NCBI RefSeq assembly: GCF_000400465.1
Contig: NW_008806280.1
Span: 248,001 to 312,000 of the forward strand
Origin: Wallemia ichthyophaga EXF-994
Taxonomy: Eukaryota > Basidiomycota > Wallemiomycetes > Wallemiales > Wallemiaceae
Length of the DNA: 64,000 bases
Reading direction: 5' to 3'
Of the stretch, positions 56,301-64,000 are shown one piece after another (within the stretch, counting starts at the first letter, position 1; every line of letters starts with the position of its first letter). Under the pieces are notes generated by a model. The model did no database searches. It was given only the letters and a program-made list of their open reading frames with translations, and was not told the DNA's origin. A program made the position numbers and the translations under genes.

Positions 56301-59300
56301 CGGTAACGATGGTCTCTACTCGGAGTCAAAGATCTCCCTTGAGACACTCTTCAACCGCTGGAGCTCAGAGAGCTGGGGTGAATACCTCTGTCTCGCCGGT
56401 GCTGTTATTGGTTGGACTCGTGGTACTGGATTGATGAGTGCCACCAACATTGTCGCTGAGGGCGTAGAAAAGCATGGTGTCCGCACTTTCTCATCAAAGG
56501 AAATGGCCTTCAACATTCTTGGATTGATGCACCCTCTTCTCTTCGACATCACCCAAGTCGAGCCAATCTGGGCCGATCTCAACGGTGGTATGGACAGATT
56601 ACCAGACCTTGCACAGATTTCATCCAAGCTGCGTACCGATCTTCAAGCTGATGCGGCTCGTCGTCGCGCAATCTCTGCTGACAACGCAGCTGACTTTGCT
56701 ACCGTTAACGGCGTCGAAGCTGAGGGTCTTTACAAAGAAGTCAAGGTCGCACCACGTGCTAACTTTAAGTATGGGTTCCCAGATATCGCCAAGCCAAAGG
56801 CTTTGGGTGATCTCAGCAAGCTTGAAGGTATGATGGACCTTGATAAGGTGGTCGTTGTTACTGGTTTCGCTGAAGTTAGTCCATGGGGTTCAGCTCGTAC
56901 ACGTTGGGAGATGGAAGCTCGTGGTGAGTTTACCATCGAAGGATGTATCGAAATGGCCTGGATGATGGGCTTCATCAAGCACTTTGACGGTCGTCTCAAG
57001 TCCGGTCAACTACACGTCGGTTGGGTTGACAGCAAATCTGAAGATCCAGTCGATGACAAGGATGTTAAGCCAAGATACGAGAAGTCAATTCTTGAACACT
57101 CTGGTATTCGTTTGATTGGTAGGCTTTGATTGTCGTGATTGAATTTAACTAACGTTAAACAGAACCAGAACTCTTTAGAGGATACGATCCAAAGAAGAAG
57201 GGCTTTAACCAGGAGATTGAGTTGAACCACGATTTGGAAGCTATCGAGGTGTCTGACGCTGACGCTGAACAATTCAAACGTGAACACGGCGATAAGGTTG
57301 ATATCTGGCAATCAGAGTCAGGTGAATGGGCAGCGAAGCTCAAGCGTGGTGCACGTGTTCTCGTACCAAAGTCATTCCGCTTTAACCGTCTTGTCGCTGG
57401 TCAACTTCCTTCTGGATGGGATGCCGGTCGTTACGGTATTCCAGGTGATATTGCAGCTCAAACGGATCGTACTGCACTTTGGTCACTGGCGTCAGTATCA
57501 GAAGCGCTGATTAATTCTGGTATCACTGATCCATACGAACTGTACAAGCACGTTCATCCATCTGAGGTTGGTACGTCGCTCGGATCTGGTATGGGTGGTA
57601 TGGAATCGCTCTCGGCTATGTTCAAGGACCGTCGCGAGGAGAAGGACGTACAGATGGACATCCTTCAAGAAACTTTCATCAACACTGTCGCAGGATGGGT
57701 TAACCTCTTATTGTTGTCTTCGTCAGGTCCAATTAAGATTCCAGTTGGTGCTTGTGCAACCGCGCTTCAGTCTATTGAGATTGCATGCGACACTATTATC
57801 TCTGGTAAAGCCAAGGTTATGGTGTCTGGTGGATTTGACGATTTCTCTGAGGAGGGATCATATGAGTTTGCCAACATGAAGGCAACCTCAAACACAGACG
57901 CGGAATTTGCTAATGGACGTGAGCCAAATGAGATGTCAAGACCAACTACAACAAGTCGTGCCGGATTCATGGAGGCTCAAGGTACAGGTGTACAGGTGCT
58001 TATGTCAGCGTCAACTGCTATTGAGATAGGAGCACCTATTCGTGGTATTGTTGGATTCACATCGACATCAACTGATAAGGCTGGTCGCTCAATTCCAGCA
58101 CCGGGCAAGGGTGTTCTGAGTGTTGGTAGGGAGTTGCACACGGAGACACCAATCCCAACACTTGATCTCAACTACCGCTCGAGACAGATGGCATTCCGTC
58201 GCAAGCAGATTTCAGAATGGCTTGATAACGAGCTGGAGATAATGTCAGAAGAGTTAGCTGCTGTAGAGAAGAATGGCGAAAAGGTAGATGAAGCAACGAT
58301 GCAAACCAAGGTGTCGTTCTTAGAAGAGGAGGCAGAGCGTCAAGAAAAGCAGGCATTGGGATCGTTCGGTATGCTTGAGGGATCAGATTCGCGTATTGCA
58401 CCACTTCGTCGTGCACTTGCAGTGTGGGGATTGAAGGTTGATGATATCGGATTCTGTTCATTCCACGGTACGTCAACAAAGGCGAACGACAAGAACGAGT
58501 CGGAGACGTATAACGCCTTATTTGAGCATCTCGGCAGGAGTGAAGGCAATGCCTGTCCGGTGATTGCTCAGAAGTGGCTCACCGGTCATCCTAAGGGAGG
58601 TGCAGCAGCGTGGATGTTTAATGGAGCGATGCAAGCAATCAACGATGCGATTATCCCCGGTAATCGAAACGCTGATAACATTTCAGCTGAGCTGCAAGCA
58701 TACAAATATCTCGTGTATCTGTCCAAGTCGATCAAGGTGGATGCGATCAAGTGTGGTATTCTGACATCGTTTGGTGGGTTCATTTGGAGTATTTGATGTG
58801 TTGCTTTGTTGCTAACGTGCTGTGTTCAGGTTTCGGTCAAGTCGGTGGATCATGTTTGATCATTCACCCAGCATACCTCTACGCATCACTGGGTGATGAC
58901 GCACTGGCTGCCTATGGCAAGGTCAGAGCGGAACGTGAGCGTGATAGTTACAAGAAGATGAATGCGCATATGATCCACAACAACCTTGTGGAAATTAAAG
59001 AGACGCCGCCATTCACGCAAGAGAATGAGATGCCCGTTCTACTCAATCCACTCGCACGTACTTCAGGTGACAAGCCGGGTAGTTATTCGTGGGTGATGTT
59101 TTAGGGTGGTGTGTGGTCTACTAACAAAAATTGAAGGTTCCCAAAGAAATTGAATGAAAAGATTGCATTCAAGAAGGGTAATGCAGGTGTGGCTAGTGAG
59201 ATGTTGAAAGGAGTTGATGGAGTGCAAGGGGTGGGTACTGACGCGGTGCTCATCTCTGCTGTGCCTACAAGTGAGACATTCATTGAGCGCAACTTCACCA

Positions 59301-59578
59301 ACGCGGAAAAGAGTTACTGCGAAAAACAACCCGACCCGAAGGCTTCGTTCGCCGCTAGATGGGCTGCTAAGGAAGCAGTGTTCAAAGCTCTCAACACTAA
59401 GGGTAAAGGCGCAGCGGCGGGTATGAAGGAAATCGAAGTCGTCGCTGGAGATGTCGGACCAGCCGTTGTATTGCATGGAGATGCTCTCGCGGCTGCCCAT
59501 CAACGTAGAGTTAAGGAATTCAAATTGTCTCTGTCACATTCAGAGGATGTTGCAATTGCAGTTGCTTTTGCGCAGTAG
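47330..59578 (+). CDS. FAS1-FAS2: Fungal type I fatty acid synthase, beta and alpha subunits fused in one chain
   Basis: Eleven exons (47330-47556, 47606-49384, 49431-50578, 50631-53305, 53349-53595, 53642-55075, 55123-55749, 55793-57118, 57163-58773, 58830-59088, 59137-59578) give 3924 residues. Domain order: acetyltransferase (GATGHSQG, Ser about 279), enoyl reductase (from about 575), dehydratase ([17 protein letters not shown], about 1577), malonyl/palmitoyl transferase ([11 protein letters not shown], about 1829), the join to alpha through an Ala/Pro linker (2167-2215), one ACP ([10 protein letters not shown], Ser about 2255), ketoreductase (TGVSKGSIG, about 2733), ketosynthase ([10 protein letters not shown], Cys about 3352; [10 protein letters not shown]), and phosphopantetheine transferase at the end ([11 protein letters not shown]). 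It makes C16/C18 acyl-CoA in the cytosol. Fused FAS is known in several basidiomycetes. Every exon junction falls inside conserved sequence. Confidence 0.97.
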
Positions 59579-59706
59579 GTGGATTAAAAAGGTAGTTCCA
59601 CTGTTTTAGATAGTTTTTTTGGGTTATTTATTTTCATATTTTTTTCACATAATTTTCATTGTTAATGCCTTTACAATTAATTATCTAAGTACAATTGGGT
59701 ATAAAT

Positions 59707-60321
59707 CTAACGAAGCTTGATATCGTCGCCAGCAACGAAAGAGGATCTGTTGTGTTGAGTGTAGGAGAGAATTTTGGATCTTCTGTCGATGAAGCGCTGA
59801 GCAGCAGAGTCGTCTTGGGTGGTGGCTAAAGGAGCGTTCTCGTCGATGACAGGGGAAGGAGAAAGAGGTCTAACAGAGGTAGGAAGACCAGTGAGGGTGA
59901 AGTTGTTGGAAGAAGGCAGGTTAAGTGGGTAGAAGGAAGGAGGTCTGGGGGAAGAGGGCAAGCCGCGTAGTTTCGAGGAGTGGGTGGTTGGGTGAGTGTG
60001 CTTAGGGTTGCAGATTTCAATCCAGCTTGAACGGATATTGTGGGGGTTATTGTTGTTGGCTGATTTAGGGATATTGGATAATGGACGCATATTAAGTGTC
60101 TCAGAGTGATCAGTGTGGGTAACTTGTATCCCGCTATCCATCCACCCATCGTCATCATCGTTTACAACAATTTCATCGTCCTCAGAAGGTGCAACGATGA
60201 TAGACGCTGGTTGCAGTGGAGGAGCGTCGTATTTGAATAGATATAGAGTGACTAGGATTATAATAAGTGCACCGACTATTGTAAGGACTGTGGTTAAAAT
60301 TATATTCAATTGACTAGCCAT
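59707..60321 (-). CDS. Single-pass membrane protein of unknown function
   Basis: An intronless 204-residue frame from ATG at 60321. It starts MASQLNIILTTVLTIVGALI and continues IILVTLYLF, one N-terminal transmembrane anchor without a clear signal cleavage site. An acidic patch (EDDEIVVNDDDDG), Asn/His/Pro/Ser-rich low-complexity sequence and a slightly more ordered end (AAQRFIDRRSKILSYTQHN) follow. No domain recognised. It converges on FAS (128 bp) and its ATG is 17 bp from the RPC40 ATG on the other strand. Confidence 0.6.
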   Translation of the reverse strand: MASQLNIILTTVLTIVGALIIILVTLYLFKYDAPPLQPASIIVAPSEDDEIVVNDDDDGWMDSGIQVTHTDHSETLNMRPLSNIPKSANNNNPHNIRSSWIEICNPKHTHPTTHSSKLRGLPSSPRPPSFYPLNLPSSNNFTLTGLPTSVRPLSPSPVIDENAPLATTQDDSAAQRFIDRRSKILSYTQHNRSSFVAGDDIKLR

Positions 60322-60338
60322 GCTTGTTAATAACAACG
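60322..60338. promoter_or_regulatory. 17-nt spacer between divergent starts of the membrane-protein gene and RPC40
   Basis: The ATG of the minus-strand gene is complementary to 60319-60321, and the RPC40 ATG is at 60339-60341. As at 3293-3298, leaders and core promoters must overlap the neighbouring coding sequence. Confidence 0.5.
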
Positions 60339-61483
60339 ATGACTTCAAATTCAATAGACCAGCGTCGTATTGTTAGGTTGGATAAAGAGAGAACTCATAA
60401 TGTGAATTATCATTCAAATTTACAAGCCTCGTCTTCTAATAAGCACTTTAGATCCACTCAACTGACTTCCCTGGCAATTATCCAGGCGAGAACTTGGAAT
60501 GGAATTTGGATTCCTTTAAACAGGCTTGTTCTATTGATATCAACTCTGTCACAAACGAAGACTGCGAATTCGATCTCATCGGCGTCGATCCTTCCATCGC
60601 GAATGCCCTACGAAGAGTCATGATAGCAGAGGTTCCTGCCATAGCCGTTGAGAATGTATTCGTATTCAACAACACTTCTGTTATGCACGACGAGGTTATG
60701 GCTCACAGACTAGGTCTCGTCCCCATCCTCTTCGACGCCAACAGACTCGAGCATTTCGAGAAGGGCGACAACCCCAATGACCAGAATACGATTGTGTTTA
60801 CGCTGCAGGTGGAGTGCAAGCGCAAGTCCAACGTTGCTCCCGGTGAGACGAACCCCGACAAGCTCTACGAGAATCACAAGGTGTACGCGCGACACTTCAG
60901 TTGGGTGCCCCAGGGTGCGCAGGAGTCTGATCCTATCTTCACCCAGAACCCACCACGCGTTGCTTATCCGGATATTCTCATCACAAAGTTGAGACCGGGG
61001 CAGGCATTGGATCTGGAGTTGCATTGCGTTAAGGGCGTAGGACAGGATCATGCGAAATTCTCGCCAGCTGCTACGGCTACATATAGATTGCTGCCGACAG
61101 TGAAATTGCACAAGCCAATCAAGTCAGAACACGCTGAGCTGTTCAGAAGCTGTTTCGCAGATGGCGTGGTGGATGTAAGAGAGGATGAGAACGGTAACAA
61201 ACAGCCTTACTACGTCAATCCTCGTAAGGATACGGTGTCGAGGGAGGTACTCCGTCACGCAGAATTTGATGGTATTGTCGAGCTGGGCAGAATTAGAGAT
61301 CACTTTATCTTCAACGTCGAAACTACTGGATCAGTGCAGCCCGTTGATATGCTCCCGAGATCGTGTGCAGTGATGAAAAACAAGATAGCGGCTATTAGAG
61401 ACGGCTTGAATGTCATTGTCCATGGCAAGCAGGATGAGGAGGAGGAGGGGCAGGAAGGGCAGGATGAAGACATGCAGGAATAG
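60339..61483 (+). CDS. RPC40: RNA polymerase I/III common subunit AC40
   Basis: Exons 60339-60401 and 60452-61483 give 364 residues (yeast 335). After the intron the frame reads NIHSTDFPGNYPGENLEWNL, matching the AC40 N-terminus. The alpha-like dimerisation domain has DPSIANALRRVMIAEVPAIA and DEVMAHRLGLVPI. DHAKFSPAATATYRLLP and RKDTVSREVLRHAEF are AC40 hallmarks, and HFIFNVETTGS precedes a Glu/Asp/Gly-rich tail absent from yeast AC40. AC40 pairs with AC19 as the bacterial alpha-like platform of Pol I and Pol III. Confidence 0.95.
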
Positions 61484-61545
61484 ACTGGACTTGATTAGGC
61501 TTTCTATGATTTTCAAAAATACTCAATTCCTTCTTCCCTTGTACC

Positions 61546-63183
61546 ATGAATATTTATACTAATCTAAGGGGATGGTGTGGTGGGATTAGTCGAGGCTATA
61601 AAACTAATAGTGGATTTGGATTCAAGTGTGGGTCGATGGATGCACTGCGCACACACCTAACAGCCGGATACAGCCAATGAGCCGACAGTGCGTACGAGCA
61701 AGCACCAGACCAAGGAAGCGTTATTTAATATGGGCGGTGGAAGACGTAGGAGCAACAAGAACAACGAGGAAGCCACAGACGCCACGCAGAAATTACCGTC
61801 ATTCAACAAGAACTATGTCCAGTTTACAGACGCTGTTAAGCACTTCTCCACGGTGGACGTTGTAGACGGGCTGATGGAGCGTGTACGTGGAGAGATTGGG
61901 GGGAAGACGCTGCCCACGTCGATACAGTCACTGGCCATGATGACTTTGTTGGGCGATGCACACGGCAAACAGGGCAAACAGGGAAAGCAAACACTTCTCG
62001 CTGCTGAAACGGGCAGTGGGAAGACTTATGCGTTTCTTATACCGATGATTGACGCGCTTAAGAGGAGTGAAGTGGGTGCTGCACCAGCACACAAGGCGAT
62101 CCGCAAACCACGCGCACTTATTATGGCACCCACACGCGAGTTGTGTAGACAGCTCACCGGACAAGTAAAGGCGCTCACACATATATGCAAGCTGAAGAGC
62201 ACGTATGTATGGAGTGCGGGGGAGTATCAGGATGAGAATAAAGACAAGCTGGAGAAATGTAACGATGATGTCCTGATTGGTAGCCCCGAGCAGCTCAACA
62301 AGCTCCATGAAAAAGGGGTTTCCTTCGATGGCGTTGAGTGGGTCGTGCTTGACGAAGCTGATGCGCTATTCGACGATGATTTCGTAGATTCGACTGAGAA
62401 ATTGGTTCGAATGGTAGAAAAGGCACGTGTAGATGGCAATTTAAGTGATAATAGAAGTGGCAACCTCAATCTCAATTTGGTCATGAGCACTGCCACGGTA
62501 AATGAGAAATTCTCTTCATACCTCCACACACACTATCCACGGATCAATAGACTTGTGAGCCCCAAAACACACACGCTGCCACGCGCACTCAAGCTCAGTT
62601 ACGCACCGTACCACTCGGGCAACAAGCTGGCTGATTTGCGTGGAGTGGTTAATGATTTGATTAGTGGGTCTGGCAAATCCAGCAACTCAAGTAAACAAGC
62701 TAAAACACTCGTCTTTGTTAATACAAACGAGCGCGCGGAGAAAGTTGCCAAGTATTTCAACGAAAAAGGTACACCGGCTGTAAGTATGACGAGTGCATCG
62801 CAAGGCAGATCGCGCGTGTCGAACAGACCAATCCGACCTTTTTTGCGAGGAGGTGTTGACATTAGTAGTAGTAGTGGTGGCAGCAATGGTAGCGGTGATA
62901 ATAGCAACAATATTTCTCCTGCCTCCGCTAACACCCTCGTCACAACCTCCCTTTTAGCGCGTGGATTGGATTTCGGGACACACGTCCAGAATGTCGTCAT
63001 CGCAGAGGAATCGGGTAGTGCTGTTGACTTTATACATGTGAGTTGGAGTGAGAGTTAGCACACACCAGCTGACACACTTATTCAAAGCGCGCTGGAAGGA
63101 CCGGCAGAGCAGGTGCGCAAGGACACGTCACGGTGATGGTGCCTTTGAAGAAATATCAACATCTGAGTAGAAGGGGACGCTAG
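61546..63183 (+). CDS. MRH4: Mitochondrial DEAD-box RNA helicase Mrh4
   Basis: Exons 61546-61627, 61674-63037 and 63088-63183 give 513 residues. The first exon (MNIYTNLRGWCGGISRGYKT) is Arg/Lys/Ser-rich and acid-free, fitting a mitochondrial presequence; a GTGGGT 5' site at 61628 joins it in frame. Helicase motifs are AAETGSGKT, APTRELCRQL, GSPEQLNKL, VLDEADALFD, MSTAT (motif III variant of SAT), TTSLLARGLDF and, in the last exon, HRAGRTGRAG. A Ser/Gly/Asn insertion lies before motif V (about 62,860-62,920). Mrh4 is needed for assembly of the mitochondrial large ribosomal subunit. It follows RPC40 after 62 bp on the same strand. Confidence 0.85.
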
Positions 63184-63318
63184 AGCGGGAATTTGGATGT
63201 ATTTGATTTATTTATTTATTACTTGCGTTTAAACATGACGTATGCCAACTCCACCAGGTTAAATATCGGAGTCGGATGACTTCCGCTGGTTTGAACACAG
63301 ACCACCAAGAAGAAAAGA

Positions 63319-64000
63319 ATGCCAGCAACACTCGACTTATCAGGAACCGTAATCGTCTCAGGTGGGTAGTATTATGGTTGCTGTCTACACCCACTCACGC
63401 TGCTACAGGCGGAAACAGAGGTATTGGATATGAGCTCAGCCGCGGGGCAGCAGAAGCAGGCGCCAACGTAGCCATTCTTTACAGGTCAGCTAAGGATGCC
63501 GACCAAGTAGCAGCCAAGATTGGTGCCGAGTTCAATGTCCCCGTCAAGGCGTTCCAATGTGACGTCACAGAGCAAGAGAGCGTCAAGAGCACCGTGAGCA
63601 AGATAGACAAAGAGTTCGGTCCAGTAACTGGGCTTATTGCGAATGCTGGAGTGGCAGAGTTGAGACCAGCACTCGAACTCACCCGCGCAGACTTTGACAA
63701 GATCTACAATGTGAATGTGTACGGTGTTTTTAACACATGCCAAGCAGTAGCGCAGCTTTGGATCGACAGGAAATTCACCAAGGGCGCCATTGTTATTATT
63801 TCATCCATGTCGGGTGAAATATACAACACTTCAGCACCTAACAAGGCACTTACCCAGGTGTTTTATAACTCAAGCAAGGCAGCTGTGACACACTTGGGCA
63901 AGTGTCTCGCAGGCGAGTGGGCACCTCATGGAATTCGTGTTAACGTCGTCGCCCCCGGTTACGTCAACACGGATCAAACTAAAGATCATCCAGAGGAAAT
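63319..64000 (+). CDS. Short-chain dehydrogenase/reductase, mannitol dehydrogenase/sorbose reductase-like (3' end outside window)
   Basis: Exons 63319-63361 and 63409 to the window end give at least 211 residues. A classical SDR: the NADP-binding loop SGGNRGIGYEL (completed across the intron), ILYRSAKDADQ with Arg favouring NADPH, CDVTEQESV, IANAGVAE, active-site Ser in IVIISSMSG, YNSSKAA containing the catalytic Tyr-X3-Lys, and VVAPGYVNTD. The closest families are fungal NADP-mannitol dehydrogenases, L-xylulose reductases and Sou1/2-type sorbose reductases, which interconvert ketoses and polyols. Substrate cannot be fixed from the visible part. Confidence 0.85.

Noticed and set aside
62404..62414. 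GGTTCGAATGG resembling a tRNA T-loop
   Set aside because: It lies inside the MRH4 helicase coding exon with no acceptor or D-arm partner.
1..64000. Mobile elements, CRISPR arrays, biosynthetic cluster or horizontally acquired island
   Set aside because: No terminal repeats, transposase or reverse transcriptase motifs, or spaced direct repeats were seen. Codon style and intron type look uniform, and the genes are conserved housekeeping functions.

Overview
The window looks like nuclear DNA of a compact basidiomycete. The evidence is: 33 protein genes in 64 kb (about one per 1.9 kb); roughly 96 inferred spliceosomal introns, nearly all 40-60 nt, with GT-AG ends and CTAAC/CTGAC-like branch sites; near-absent intergenic DNA; and a fatty acid synthase whose beta and alpha halves are fused in one chain. 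Malassezia, another compact lineage, is unlikely because it lacks cytosolic FAS. A Wallemia-like fungus is my best guess (inference only). No tRNA, rRNA, transposon, CRISPR array or plasmid-like segment was found. I joined exons by reading frame, splice signals and family conservation; no transcript data were available.

Layout. 1-8.4 kb: AP-3 beta (5' truncated), a UBE2S-type E2, TGS1 cap hypermethylase, RDH54/RAD54B translocase, RTF2, and spliceosomal CWC15. 8.6-17.6 kb: RFC5 clamp loader, a PH/C2/RasGAP protein, COX6, an Alba-domain protein, TRM61 tRNA m1A58 methyltransferase, QCR2. 17.7-29.4 kb: DOP1, DHR1/ECM16 rRNA helicase, APC2. 29.4-33 kb: two small proline-rich membrane proteins, acyl-CoA-binding protein, TMS1/Serinc. 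32.9-43 kb: a DUF1295 membrane reductase-like protein, GH47 mannosidase, KES1 sterol/PI4P carrier, a PAS-GATA factor, a TRP-like/FLC membrane protein. 43-47 kb: ARO7, a mitochondrial HMG-box protein, GUP1, metallothionein. 47.3-59.6 kb: the 11-exon fused FAS. 59.7-64 kb: a small membrane protein, RPC40, MRH4 and a short-chain dehydrogenase cut by the window end.

These are mostly unrelated housekeeping genes, not a cluster. Thematic links exist: lipid metabolism and trafficking (FAS, ACB1, KES1, TMS1, DOP1, GUP1), mitochondrial function (COX6, QCR2, HMG protein, MRH4), RNA processing (TGS1, CWC15, TRM61, DHR1, Alba), and genome maintenance and cell cycle (RDH54, RTF2, RFC5, APC2, UBE2S).

The unusual content lies in gene architecture. 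Twelve consecutive genes strictly alternate strand. Divergent start codons lie as little as 6 nt apart. Two genes have an intron directly after the initiator ATG. One gene has 12-nt and 8-nt internal exons. The HMG gene and GUP1 are separated by one in-frame stop codon plus two codons. A fungal UBE2S homologue keeps the C-terminal APC/C-docking tail.
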